Below the pieces are notes generated by a model. It was not told the origin of the DNA and did not search any database. It was given only the letters and a program-made list of their open reading frames with translations. A DNA stretch of 64,000 nt from Paulownia fortunei (taxonomy: Eukaryota; Streptophyta; Magnoliopsida; Lamiales; Paulowniaceae). This document shows positions 34,450-47,300 of this stretch, in pieces. A program made the translations under genes and the position numbers. The DNA lies in contig CM033114.1 in the NCBI GenBank assembly GCA_019321725.1, forward strand, positions 20,849,797-20,913,796, in the 5' to 3' direction. Positions within the stretch are counted from its first letter, which is position 1. The number at the start of each line of letters is the position of its first letter.

Positions 34450-34668
34450 TCAAGATTCTTGTGGGGTAGTATCAATCAATCTTGATTGACAAATCAACTT
34501 TCTTTTTTCGTCATTATTCTTTGTTTTCGAAGTGGCCCTTTTTGGGGGGGGGGACGCTGAATGATTGAAAATGGCAACATTATTTGACGGTCCAGATTTC
34601 TTAACCCTCTCTCTATTCCCTGGTTTTGAGGTAGACTGTTTTGTTTTATGATTTGTTGTCACTGACAA
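34450..34668 (-). CDS. Possible small basic protein (72 aa), unrecognised
   Basis: A 72-codon frame from the ATG at 34668. The product is Lys/Arg/Ser/Thr-rich (SVTTNHKTKQSTSKPGNRER at the start, PPPKRATSKTKNNDEKRK towards the end), with no hydrophobic segment. A purine-rich stretch (GAAGAGAGAGAAGAAGAAAA read on minus) lies about 70 bp upstream and would suit a 5' leader. The PPP is encoded by a C homopolymer at 34542-34550 (plus strand G9), so frame errors are possible. I recognise no family, and it may be a chance frame. Confidence 0.25.
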   Translation of the reverse strand: MSVTTNHKTKQSTSKPGNRERVKKSGPSNNVAIFNHSASPPPKRATSKTKNNDEKRKLICQSRLIDTTPQES

Positions 34669-34814
34669 GCCCCTCCCAACCCCTGCCTGTCTGTATTAAG
34701 GTTTTCTTCTTCTCTCTCTTCATTGTATTGCTTTTTGGTCCTTTGTTTTTTCTTCTTCTATCTTTACTTGTGAATTTTTGAGTGGTCTTAGTTTAACATG
34801 CTATTTTCAGTGTG

Positions 34815-35025
34815 GAATGACAAGAATGCCCCTCTTCTTGCAAATTGACATCATCCATGATGTTTATTTTTTCCTAAGAATCTTTTTGTAATCTAGTTGA
34901 CCCTCAGCACAGTTTATTAATTAAGACTTAAGAGTGACATGTACATGTATTTGATAAAATTAAGATAAGACTTTGGGATTTTGCTTTCACATTTTAGCAT
35001 ATTATATATAATATATAAATACATA

Positions 35026-35069
<44 letters not shown>

Positions 35070-36290
35070 GTTGACTATATCTATATTTGCAAATCAAACT
35101 ATTATTTACGTTGAAGATAGCAAATCAAATTATTATTTACATTGAAGATATACTGAATGTGATATTTGTCCATTATCGAATCACTCAATATACATTACAT
35201 CGAATATAGCATAAAAATTATCTTAATAAATATTTTTTTCAAAAAAAATGAAAAACAATAATTAGTGTTGGACATGTAACCTTAATTATTCCGAAGATAA
35301 AAAAGATTAACAATCTTTACTCCCTTTGTTGTCTTTTTTTGACACTTAAATAGAGATTTGATTTGATGATAAAAGATGGGGTATTATGAGTGTTAATATT
35401 TCTCATTATCTTGAAAATATTGAAATATAATGTTCAATCAGAGTAAATGTATGATCGATTTAAAAAGGATTTCATTGCACCATGAATAAGTATAAAGGAT
35501 TTCAACAATTTTCATGTCACTCAAACCAAATAGAAGAGAAAATGAAAAATTATACAATTTTATTTTTCTAATTAAACTAGTGTATGTGACATCATTCATG
35601 ACATCTTATTGTGATTACTATAATTAAGAAACCCTTAAATAATATAATTTATTTTGGTTTTGATCTCGTCACTTAGTATATTCTTCGGTATCAAGTTGAT
35701 AAATTAAATAATGAAATATCGATGAAACTAAGATAAATAATTAGCCATTATTGAATATTTCAACATAAGTACCTTTGGAGGGACTACATGATAAGCATGT
35801 TTTGGTTTATTATGACTTATCATCTTATATAAGTACAATGTACATCATCTTATTCTTTGAAAGATTAATTTATCCAAATTTATATTTTTTTTTTGAAATA
35901 GTCTAAATGTAGATGAAAAGTAATATAGAACATTTCTGTATAATTATTTAATTGAGTCTTAGTCCATTTAATTATAAGTGGATAACCTAAAATGAGTTGT
36001 AGCTCCCATGGGATTTTTCTTTTAAATTCAATTTGATCGTATTCAACCATTAAAATGGTAAATATTGGTAATTTATTCGTGTTGTTTGATTGATTAATTA
36101 TTTAGTTATATGGTGTTTTTATATATGAATCCATCTCGATTACGAATCTTCTCATTTAATACGGACTTGAGCAAATCTAATTTGAATTTTTTTTTTATTA
36201 TAATTTAAGTATTCGAAGCGTACATACACATTTGAGTCGCCAATTCAATTTGTAACTTTTGCCTAAAATATCAACCATGCCTTTGAGGAG
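34815..36290. other. AT-rich gene-poor stretch with microsatellite
   Basis: No gene is recognised. It contains the compound (CA)n(TA)n microsatellite at about 35027-35069 and a near-duplicate AAATCAAA-TATTATTTAC-TTGAAGATA at about 35090-35150. Confidence 0.4.
35027..35069 (+). repeat. (CA)n(TA)n compound microsatellite
   Basis: About 11 CA units are followed by about 9 TA units. Confidence 0.9.
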
Positions 36291-36297
36291 ACCCATT

Positions 36298-36477
36298 GCC
36301 TTCTCGGAGAGACATCCTACTTTTTCAGGACCAGACTCCAAGGGGAGTCGAACTTCTGAACTTTATATAGGTACCCCAAATACTTTCTGCCTTCTCGGAG
36401 ACATCCTACCGTTTCAGGACCAGATTCCAAGGGGAGTCGAACTTCCGAACTTTATATAGGTACCCCAAACACTTTCT
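36298..36477 (+). repeat. ~90 bp tandem duplication with pol III B-box-like word
   Basis: Units 36298-36388 and 36389-36477 share GCCTTCTCGGAGA, TTTCAGGACCAGA, CCAAGGGGAGTCGAACTTC and ACTTTATATAGGTACCCCAA. On the minus strand each unit contains GTTCGACTCC, which matches the core of a tRNA/SINE B box. A local GC level higher than the flanks suggests an origin from a different sequence type, possibly part of a SINE or retroelement. Confidence 0.75.
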
Positions 36478-36479
36478 AT

Positions 36480-37440
36480 TGCGCGTCACTTCCCGTTAGA
36501 GTATTTTTTCCTTTTTCACTTTCGCTATTTTACTGTAGAAAAAGAAAAAGAAAAATAAAATTGAACTCTGTTTTATTTACTTTCGAACAAAATATCAATT
36601 TTATATACTTTTTGAATATAAGTATTTGTCATTATAAAAATTGAAATGGATATATAAATAAATAAATACCAAAAAATTCAAATTCCGAAAATAACCTTAG
36701 TCATAACAATGCTTGCCAACCACAATTAATGCTATTGTCTAAAATGTTTCGTTGGTTGACACATATCTCCAATTGGCAATTCACACATTTATTGCAATTA
36801 AATTGCAACCAAATACGGACAAAAAACAACCAATTGGAAAATAAGAAATTTCTACTTTCATTAAATCTTTTATTAAAACATGAAGTTACGAGCCATTAAA
36901 TATTATTCGAATCCTATTGATTAAAAGAAAAATAAAAGATAATACCATTTATTAAAATTGAATAGGAATATTATTGTCAGTTTGGATATGATATTATAAT
37001 TTTATTTTTCATCTTGTATTACATATTATATATACTGACAATAAATATATAATTAATTTAAAAAATATATTTATACATATGATATTTATATATGACATGC
37101 AATATAAAATATAATATAAAATGAAAATAAAAAACTCAAACTGATTTATTGGAGAAACGAGCTTGGTTTACATCTCTTGTCTTAGTTCCCAACCTGCAAT
37201 TCGTAAACTAAAATCCATTTTCATTTTGGCTTTTAAAATCATGAAGATAAATAAAGTTGGAATATCGTCTTATACAATCTTTGATTGAATAAAAGTCATC
37301 ATTTTTCATAAAACGAACATATATATTTTGATTAGTGTTGATATAATTACTGGTAATGCGTCTACATATTAGGCGAATAATGATGCCCACATTACAAAAA
37401 CATATAGATAATTTCATTTTTGAACAAAATAAACCAAAAT
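36480..37440. other. AT-rich gene-poor stretch
   Basis: No gene or clear element is seen. The sequence is A/T-rich with short TATA palindromes. Confidence 0.35.
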
Positions 37441-37900
37441 TCATTAAAATGATAAATTATAAAAATTATTTTTAAGATTTGACCTAATTATAAAAAAAAA
37501 TGCAATTAATTTTTAAAATTACAAATACCCATTGATATTTATTTTTATTTTATAGATTGCAACTATTGAGAAGAGAGAAATTTACCCCTCATTGGGTGGT
37601 CGAGTGATGTTTGGTAGAAATTTGAGGTTGAATGTCTCAAATTCAAATTCCTTACATCATTCGATTTTTGTCCGTCGCATCGGGTTTGCGGTTTACTGAC
37701 TATTGCACAAAAACGAGATTTATCCAGTGTACACCTTCGGATAGTTGATGCGGATTCCTCGTTATAAAAAAAAAAAAAACTATTGAGAACAGTAATTGAA
37801 AAAAAAAAAACAAACCTCAAATATGTATTTGTAATGATTGAATGAGTTATTTATAATTTTAAAATATAATAATATTTTTTGTAAATATGTCAAACTTGAA
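37440..37900 (+). repeat. Dispersed AT-rich repeat, copy split by a SINE
   Basis: The flanks of the SINE (37440-37572 and 37790-37900) resemble the uninterrupted sequence at about 59645-59850: ATTATAAAAAT, AATTACAAATACC-ATT, TTTATTTTAT-G-TTGCAA, then ACAAACCTCAAAT-TGTATTT and GTAAT. The 59.7 kb copy therefore shows the pre-insertion state. Confidence 0.6.
37573..37777 (+). mobile_element. tRNA-derived SINE with 12 bp target-site duplication
   Basis: The element of about 205 bp is bounded by AACTATTGAGAA at 37561-37572 and again at 37778-37789. The head carries a pol III A-box-like TGGTCGAGTGATG (about 37597-37609) and, roughly 35 bp further, a B-box-like AATTCAAATTCC (about 37640-37652). The body contains CCGTCGCATCGGGTTTGCGG and CACCTTCGGATAG, and the 3' end is GTTATA followed by an A-run of about 14. 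A and B boxes, short length, A-tail and perfect target duplication together are diagnostic of a SINE. It is noncoding; the 85-codon minus-strand frame across it is a shadow. Confidence 0.85.
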
Positions 37901-38486
37901 AAGTAATTTTTTAAATTTACACTTCATTAAACTATTATAATTGTTCTTGTATAATTATTTTTGTACAAAGACATGTTTAACATATTTTAAATATATTATC
38001 AACCATATCTTTGCAAATTACAAAATTATTAACAACTATATATATATTGATTTAGTGATAAAATCAGTGTAACCTGAATTCGAGTCGAGATGATATGAGC
38101 TCTAATACTTGAGTTTGTAAGGACCTGAAAGGGTAACGGTGACTCCCATTTAAAACCCTTCGATGTTTAAGTTAGTCAAGTATAGAGATCAAATTGAACT
38201 AGTAGGCGAAGTGAATAAATAATATAAAAATTATCTTATGATAATTATGTATAAGATATTTATACTAATTGATTCTAGTAGAACGTACAAGATAAGGTCT
38301 AGATATCATGATTAGGTCAACTGACACGTTCCATCGATCAATTCCATCGATAATGAAGAGCTCGATCCGACCCGAATTTTGGAATGAATCGGGTCAAATA
38401 CCAAATAAAAGTGTGGGTCTTCGAGCATTTTGGACATTTTTGAAAGATTTCAAGGGCAGAATTGTACTTTGGATACATGGTATATC

Positions 38487-38556
<70 letters not shown>

Positions 38557-39220
38557 ATTATAGCAAAGGGTGTACATAGAATCATCCGGAAACCGTCAAT
38601 AGAAAAATCTGTTTGTTTTTTAATAATGATTGGGAATTGGCATATGTACAAGAAAAAAGACATGGACATCCGTTGCCCACAACGTAAGTACAAGTGTACT
38701 ACAAATCAATTGAAAATCTTAAAATCATGGGTGCCTTTTCGAAGAAGAGAAAGGCCAATTTTCACACACACACACACACATACCAATTGCACATGTTTTT
38801 TTTTTTTTTTTGGGTTAATTTAAGGTTCATCGCCATTGGTCACGTATACCTTAAACAGGAACATGTGACACACGATAATAAAGTCAAAATACTCGATTCG
38901 AGATTTTTTGAAAAAAAATGTAATTTTTCGTATAAAAAATTCATATTTTATTGATAGTATAATTATTTAAACAACATTTAAACACTTACTATAAGTTAAG
39001 TTGACAATGATAGTTTCATCTATATCATTAACAGCTAACGATGTAAATTAATAATTTATGTTTTTTTAATCTGTATGATATATTGTAAATTTCACTTGTA
39101 GTTTCCTAAGAAAAATCATGCACAATATCCATGATTTGTTTGGATTGAAAATGTAGGGCTTTCTTAAAAACAATGATAAATTGATAACGCACTATTCACT
39201 CATAATTCTCATATTATATA
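37900..39220. other. Gene-poor stretch with long dinucleotide repeats
   Basis: The open frames at 38.3-38.9 kb on both strands are largely translated TA/TG/CA repeats and I reject them as genes. The locally more balanced segment 38300-38470 is unrecognised. Confidence 0.45.
38489..38554 (+). repeat. (TA)n(TG)n compound microsatellite
   Basis: About 16 TA units directly followed by about 16 TG units. Long alternating purine-pyrimidine tract. Confidence 0.95.
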
Positions 39221-39222
39221 GA

Positions 39223-39630
39223 TTACTGTTTTTAAAATTAGACTGAATCGATCGCTTCAATCGAAAATTGATTGTCAGTTCGATTCGTTTGTTTATAAAT
39301 TATCGAAAATCGATCAAAAATCGGATAAAATCGATAAAAATTAATAGGTCTTTTTTTTCGAAAAAATTTAAGTTTGGTATTTGGTAATATATAAGTGCTT
39401 ATTGGAATTTTGAACTATATTAAATGCATTTTTGATTGGTTAATGATTTTTTTACTTTTAAAATTTAATACATAAGAATTAGTCTATCATATTATTAATT
39501 TACATAATATAATAAAAAAATATAGTCAATATCACTAGATATGTTGGAACGTTGATTGAACCGATCCAACCGATTGAACCAATGACCCGCAGATCAATTT
39601 GATCACCAATTCAATTATGAAAATATTGAT
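39223..39630 (-). mobile_element. Dispersed ~400 bp TIR element, copy 5 of 5
   Basis: The ends ACTGTTTTTAAAATTAGACT and CAATTCAATTATGAAAATAT form an imperfect inverted repeat. The sub-terminal GATTGAACCGATCCAACCGA block and internal AATACATAAGAATTAGTCTA block match the 31.7 kb copy in the same orientation. Noncoding. Confidence 0.7.
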
Positions 39631-42600
39631 ATATATTTAAAAGTAAAAAAAAATATCATTGATAATTTATTTAAAAAAAAAAGAAAGAAAGAAAAGAAGA
39701 AGAATTATTGTGCAAATAAAGGAAAGGCATTGCCCAAATCTAGGTCTATATATAAATGTTATAAAAAAAAATGTACTTGTAAAAAATAGGTAAAATTAAA
39801 AATAAAAAGAGAGGGTTATCATAAAATGCAACCATGTGTTTGTTGTACTTTGTGGTACTTACAGCCAAACGGACATTAATTTGTACTTCTGAAATAAATT
39901 ATGTGCCATGACTTCCCCCCCTACTCCCTAGTAATTTATTCATGCTTTACTTTTTTGGGGTGCCTAAATATTTTGCTCTTCTTTTTTTTAACCATAATCT
40001 TTTCATTTCAAAATTTTATTGCATAAATTAACAATACTCTTAATCTGAAAATACTTGTATTTTCATATACTATATAAAATGAAAAATTAATAAGATACAA
40101 AAAAGAATTATATAGTTCCTTAAAAATGTGAACAAAATAAGTTCATTATAAGATAAAAAATTACAATAATTCGAACACCGAATTATTTCTTATATCTATT
40201 TTCACTCCACCGACCCTTAATTATAGCTTCAATATATATTGAATTGAGTCAAAATCCTAGGTAAAAATGGATTATATCCATACTATCGCCCCTCGCCCCA
40301 CCCCCAACCCACCCCCAAACTCTTCTCATATTTAAATTGAGTGAAATACAAATTAATAAATTGAAATTCTATTTTTTTTTCTTTTTATTTAAAGTATACA
40401 AAACACAAATTGAGTCACGTCATAAATTTAGGCCGAGACACAAAATATGTTAACTATTTACGTAAAAATATTTTTTGAAAAAAAATAAATACGAAAAAAT
40501 AAATTCAAATTTGAACTGAAAATCGATATGCCCTCACGTATTAAATATAACGCCATCTACCACTTAAGGTAGGTATGTCTTCGTAGGCATCCGAGAACCA
40601 CAAAATCGGTTTTATTATTTATTTTATTTTATTTTATTTTATTGTTTAAAAAAGTGAAATTCTACTACTAGGATATTGGCAAGGGGCAGGGTGGTCCTAA
40701 ATAGAATAGTCCCATTTTTAGTACGTTACACGTTTGTCCAGCATGATTATACGGCTGTGATGATATCTCCGTCCATTGTTTTTGGCTGTTTGCAACCTAT
40801 GAAAAGAAGCCACGTGGAACTTACCTCTTTTGTGTCTTTCTTTTTATAGGAAAAAACTAAAAAGAAACTCATATTAGGAAGGAAAAGATTTCCTTCTGAC
40901 TTTTTTTGTTGCAGGCCAGCAAGAATTATTGCATTTTAAGATAATGTTTGCTGTGGTGTTGAGTTGAAATTATTGTTTCCTTCTACCTCTAAGAATTTTT
41001 CATGTTTAGTAGAGGTATGTTAAATTTGAGTAGGTATTTACAGTTACTAAATCGAGCGAATCAAAATTAAAAATTCAATATATATTGAAATCGAATCGAA
41101 AAATTTAGTATAATTTAATTTTTATAAAAATTTAGTATTTGTTTTTTTTTTTAGTTTTGGTTTAAACTAATACCGAATTTATTATTTTTATGGTATTTTT
41201 ATATTCTATTTTTTTTTATTTTGGTTACCGAAATACCGAAAAAAATTGATAATTATCGAATACAACCAATTAATTCGGTATGATATTTTGGCATTTGGCA
41301 TACTGAATTCAGTTTACTGAAATTTTGGTTCGTTTATATACGGTAATATTGAATGAATATTCCTAAATTTGATGAAGTGATTTTTTGTTTTTATCAGTAA
41401 AATGATGAAATACATTATTTAGTAGATTGAGATTTGACATGTAAAGATTAATGGAATATAATGAATAATTACATGTCAAATATACATCTGATAATCGGAA
41501 TTTGAAATTTAATATTAATTATCGGTACATGGACTATAAAATGTAAATTTTGGCTTGTTATGTATAAAATAGTTATGCTTCTTTTATTTTATTTTTTTAC
41601 ATTTTTAACAATTTGGTAACTATGATTGAGAAAAAATATTTAAAATGGAGAAAAAAAAATGTGTGAAGTCAAGAATATGAGTACAAAATGATGTTTGGTT
41701 GCTAGAAGAGGAAAAGCAATAAGGTTGACTGACTCATCAAGATTAAGGTTAGCATGCCAAACACATTCTAAAATGAAAATGAAGAAAACATGATTTTGAC
41801 CATTTCACCTTTCAAAGTTGCAATTCTTCATGATTATTATTATATATCATATTTTGATGGTAATTAATAATTATTTTTCTCTTAGCATAATTGAAATAAC
41901 AAGAATTTTTTCCTTAGGGTTATTCAGTATGACACGAAACGACCGATGATGTGTTCAAATCACAATATAATTTTATTATTGTCCGTGTTGATACGATTAT
42001 GAAAATCATTTTTTTTAATTTGTCCATTGATAAAAATTGAAAAAATTTGGAATTTATTGGAATATATAATTGATCATGATTTATCTTCCAATAATCAATT
42101 ATGAATTTTAAATAGTTTGGGATTTTTTTTTTAACTTAAGCATTGATTGCTTTTATGGTTTAAATAGTTAGAGCAGCTGCAAAAATTGTAATAATGTCAT
42201 AATTTTGTTGCTTCTTTCCCATTGCACTTAATTCCCCTGAAATAAACTTCAATTTTACTAATAGAAAAAAATAATTTTAAATTATGAGTACTATTTTTGC
42301 AATCATATGACATGAATTATATGGGATCAAGAATTTAAGATAAACCCACAGTGCTAAAGTGCCCCACCTGTCCAAAACAATTATTAATGTAATTTAACTT
42401 AATGAAGTTTGTTGTGATAATAACAATGGGTTTATTTTATATATTCATATTAATTAAAAAAGAAAAATATTTTTGAGCTTGAAATAAATTGATTTGAATT
42501 GTATCCTAACAAAATTACATGTAAACTTTAGGGGTGGGGGTGGGGTTGGGGGGATTAGATGGAATTAAGTGAAGTTGATGAGATGGTGCCTTTTTTTTAA

Positions 42601-43500
42601 TAATATAATAATAATCTATCCTAAATTTATAATTTTTTTGGGAACATTTAATAAGATTTAATTTTCTAAAATGATTTTTTGTTTAAACTTTGTGTCCAAT
42701 CAAATTAAATACATAATATTCAGAAGCAAAGAATATGAAATAAAATCACATATACAATGTAAAGTGAAATTCTCTAAAGCTGCATTTGCATTAAAAGATT
42801 TGATTTTAATGAAAAATTATAAGTTTAAAGATTTCAAAATATTTTAATATTATATAAATTTCAAATTCACTATATTAATTGAAAACATAAGTTAAATTGC
42901 TAAAGAATTCAAAATCAATAAAAAACTCAAGATTATTATTTTTTATTTTTAAAGTGAAATGATATATTACATTATTATATCAAAATATCAATAACTAATT
43001 CAATACAATAACGAAGTTAATTAAAGAACACTAACGAAATAATAATACTTACATCAGTATAAAATAAAAGAAATATTCACATGTTTTGTGAGAAACTTAA
43101 ACACAAAATCTCATACTTATAGAGTTTTAAAATTATAATTTTAACTACTTAAACAACACCTTATTCATATAACTCAAAATTATTCAATTAAACATATTTT
43201 TAATTATACTATTTAAAAATTTAGAAATACATTATTTTACTTATTTTTATCAAAAATATCACTTATTTTTATTTTTAAATTTTTTTATCAAAATTAAAAA
43301 AAAAATATACTTACCCAAATACTTTTTCAGACCTACTAACATTTTATATATTTTCATATAAAAAATAGTAAAATAAATATTTTTTTATTTCCAAACCAAT
43401 ATAATGAACATAGAAACGGTACTTGTCCATATATATTTTTAATTTTATCTAATGAAAATATTTTCTATCCTATAAATACTAGAAACATAAAAATGAGATT
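39630..43500. other. AT-rich, gene-poor region upstream of the AP2 gene
   Basis: No coding frame is supportable. Noted: C-runs at 40289-40319, a CCACGTGG G-box near 40810 within a more balanced island (40660-40930), a TACCGAA-rich repeat-like segment at about 41005-41345, and G-runs at 42531-42553. The 40.7 kb island could hold distal regulatory sequence, but nothing proves it. Confidence 0.4.
41005..41345. repeat. Dispersed-repeat-like segment (TACCGAA type)
   Basis: This segment is rich in AATCGAATCGAAAAATT, TTGGTTACCGAAATACCGAA and TTCGGTATGATATTTTGGCA words, in both orientations. It resembles the CCGAA-rich MITE-like repeats widespread in eudicots. Ends not resolved. Confidence 0.4.
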
Positions 43501-43755
43501 AAAAATAAAACCGAATTAATCCTTGATTTTTAAAATTTTCAATCCAAACAACCCCAACCCTCAACCCTGCCCACCCCCTCAAAGAATAAAAAAAGGAAAA
43601 TGGGATTAAAAGGCAGAGGGCATGGGGAACTTACACAAGTTGCAGTAGAAGGTGCATAACAACCATTCCCACTGTTACTTTTACAATACCAATCAAGGAC
43701 TATTCTATTCATCATCTTCATCATCATCATGTATTCCTTTGTTTGTTAGACTACT

Positions 43756-43794
43756 CCCCACCCCCACCCCCACCCCCACCCCCACCCCCACCCC
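43756..43794 (-). promoter_or_regulatory. G-quadruplex-forming (GGGGGT)n tract upstream of the AP2 gene
   Basis: CCCCA followed by five CCCCCA units and CCCCT on plus gives seven runs of four or five G separated by single T on the minus strand, about 510 bp before the AP2 start codon. Such tracts fold into very stable quadruplexes in vitro. A regulatory effect on the gene is inference. Confidence 0.6.
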
Positions 43795-44302
43795 TCTAGA
43801 CATTTTTCTTCTTCATAAATCATGAAAATTTCACAAGAATATTTTCTCCAACCCCCACAAGTAACCACCCAACCCCCCACCAGTCCTAAAATGCAACTTC
43901 TCTGACCTTCTTTTTCACACTCTCTGGAAACCCAACTTCCCTTTTCTCTTTCTCTCTCAGCATATACATACAACCCCTGTATCTATACCACACAGCCCAC
44001 CTTCTCCCTCGAGTTTTGCGTGTGGGTTCTTGTTTTTGGGTTTCAGTTTTTCCATTCTGTATAGATATATACACATACATATACATATTCTGTAATCCCT
44101 CCCAAGTCTCTCTCTCTCTCCAGTCTTCATCTCCTTCATGTGACTTAGCTCTGTCATGAAAAAAATATCTGCAACTACCTAGCTGCCATTGGTATACATA
44201 CACATATACATACAGGGCACGGTTATATACATACATACAGGGCACGGCTATATACATATAACTGTTTTTTTTTTCGCGCACAGACACGCACTGGAGAGTG
44301 AA

Positions 44303-47300
44303 ATGTTGGATCTGAATGTTGATGCCGTTTTCTCAGTCGACTCCGCTTCCTGCGATGACGAAGCCGACCGCGGCAACACGGCCACCGCCGATTCCGTGGC
44401 TTCCACCACCACATCCACCACCAACAATGCCGCCCTCGCCGCCGCCGATGAGGTCGACTGCGACAGCTCCACGCGCAAAAACTCCCTGTCCACTCTCAAT
44501 TTCTCAATCCTCAACAAGAACGTGATCGAGATTGAAGATGACGTGAATAATGACGCCACTAATAACAGAAATGAGCTGCAGCTTTTTCCGATGGGTGCGT
44601 CGTCCCCGTCCCCGTCTCCTTCTCCGTCGCTGGTCAGGGCTAGGTATTGGTTGAATTTATCGGTGCCGGAGGTTTCAGGTGGCGAGGGGGTAGAATTGGG
44701 AATTCACAAGGCGCAGTTACCGGCGAATAATCAAGTGCAGCAGCCTCAGGTGAAGAAAAGCAGGCGTGGGCCCCGCTCTCGGAGCTCGCAGTATCGAGGG
44801 GTTACCTTCTACCGGAGAACTGGAAGATGGGAATCCCATATCTGGTTCGTCTATACATACATAGACACACATATGGAGTAATATGAATATAGTACAATAT
44901 ATGTTGCATGCATGTGTGTGCTGTGTGTGTATGATGCTTGCTATGGCGAGACAAAATGTTACTATACATTATGCTGCAGTTTTGTACTTTTGGCAGTCAA
45001 TAAATCTTTATTATAGTCCAAAGTTTTTCTCAGAGCTAGCAGCCTTGCACCTACAAATTTGGAAATAAAGTCAGTATTTGTTGTGGATAATTTTGAGTGA
45101 TTAATTACCATAAATTTTGCACTATTGGATTTCTCTGTCGAGTATTAATCTGTGGATGGGCTAGTTATATAGATTAGATGAATTTAGGTGTACTTCGTGT
45201 AATTGTGGTCCTTTTGTGTTATGATTGTTAACTGAATGTTGGCTTTTGCTTGCAGGGATTGTGGTAAACAAGTCTATTTGGGTAAGAACACTGGGCAATT
45301 TGCCTTTTCATCTCTCCCCTTTTTCTACGTTTAGATTTAGTTCAGCAATATTGATGTTATGTTTAGGCATCTGCTTTAATAATTGGTTTTGGTTTCTTTT
45401 CAGGAGGATTTGACACAGCTCATGCTGCAGCTAGGTAAGAATTTGACTTGCAATGAAGGTTTAGGGCTCTTTTTTCATTAAGTTCTTATTGATGTTAGTC
45501 TTCTGAGAAGTTTGTTTGAATCCAATTATATTGTTCGTTCAGGGCATACGATCGTGCTGCAATCAAGTTTCGTGGAGTTGATGCTGATATCAATTTCACT
45601 ATCACTGATTACGAAGAGGACATGAAACAGGTTTGGAGCTATGGATTACTGCCAACATTTTCTTTGTAAGTCGGTGAACCTTACGCAGTTGAAGATTTGC
45701 AGATGATGAACTTGACAAAAGAAGAGTTTGTTCACATTCTTCGCCGCCAAAGCACTGGGTTCTCTCGAGGAAGCTCAAAGTACAGAGGAGTAACCCTGCA
45801 CAAATGTGGTCGGTGGGAAGCACGAATGGGTCAATTCCTTGGAAAGAAGTAAGAATACTCTTTCAAACTTTTCTTGGATCATTTAATTGCTATCGTCGAC
45901 TATCAGTAATCTGATTCATTGTACCCGGCGTTCTGAAATGTATTTGTTCGTTTGATCAATGATTGATCTATGCTTTATGATTTCGAACACAAGTTTAGGA
46001 TAGTCAATAAATGGAGAGAGGAACCCCCTTTATCTATAAGATTATAATGGTTTATTGCAGGTATATGTATCTTGGGTTATTCGACAGCGAAGTAGAAGCT
46101 GCAAGGTCCTTGGATCATGAATTCATACTGCTTATAAGACTTAGTGTTGCACTAAGACCAATTTTCTTTCATTAGTTCTCATCAACAAGCCTCCGTTTCC
46201 TTTTGTGATTCAGGGCTTATGATAAAGCAGCCATCAAATGTAATGGGAGAGAAGCCGTCACAAACTTTGAGCCTAGTAACTATGAGAGGGAAATGAATAT
46301 CAGTTCCAGAGATGGAGGTATGTGATAAATCATGTTTTGCTAGTTTCAGCATTGGTTCTCTCTTGTTCTTCTGTCTTTTTATAGCACGATAAACTAACAG
46401 ACAGCTGACTTGCTATGCAGGTAGTGGCAGCAGTCTTGATCTCAACCTTGGAATTTCTTTATCTTCCGATGGTCCACAGGGGAATGACACTACCAGAAAT
46501 TTGCACTTTCCTCATTCGTCTAGTGAATTGCCTGATGGGAAGAGATTAAAGGTACTCTTATCTCTTCATAAAATGCTTACAGTTTCTTCAATTCTTCAAT
46601 AATTGCCTTTTTGTTGCTCTAGCAATATGCGACCCATTCTTAATTTTCATGCAAACAAGCTTGGAGAGCTTCACTTTATTGATGGGTTATTGTTATTGCT
46701 GGCTTAAGCCAATGAATGCCAGATCAATTGTTTTTCCCCCAATTTTCCTTTCTTTTGAACATGTCACAAGTAAAATAGATAGTATTTGTTGGTATTTCTC
46801 TTCTGACTGTTGATCTAGATAGTACATCCAAACTCCTGATAGCTGATATCCTTCTGCAATTTGATAGGTTGAAACCACTTCTGCTTCTCCCCAAGAACTA
46901 GTAATGTCAACCAAGTGTGCTCCCATGTGGGCTGGCATATATTCTGGTTTTGCCCCCAACAATAAGGTGATTGACTGATTGTTCTTTTTTACATTTCTAT
47001 TTATAAACTTAAGAGCTGCAGCCAAGTTGAGGCATTGCTTCTAAAAGAACAGGTAATCATAAAAGTTAGTAAGCAGGCATCAAGTTTCTATATAGAAGAG
47101 GATTCGCAAGCACAGGGACACAGGCTACTGTCTTTAGACTCCCCATTGTAGAGCGTCTGAGCCCTTTCTTTCCTAAGTTACATACTTCTTGCCAAAAACC
47201 TATCATCCCAAGTATCATATGTATTGTTTACTTGTGGCATTAATTGCCACCTATAATTTGCTCTCTTGTGTCCACCAAGAATATCATCGTTCGATGATCT

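Noticed and set aside
38308..38823. Open frames of 171 and 99 codons on both strands
   Set aside because: Most of their length is translated TA/TG/CA dinucleotide repeat and they match no family.
43756..43794. C-rich hexamer array as interstitial telomere repeat
   Set aside because: The unit is CCCCCA, not the plant telomere unit CCCTAAA, so it is a simple G-rich microsatellite.
44189..44302. N-terminal extension of the AP2 protein from an upstream in-frame ATG
   Set aside because: It translates imperfect CATACA/GGCACGG repeats. The family starts at MLDLN, so this is most likely 5' UTR.
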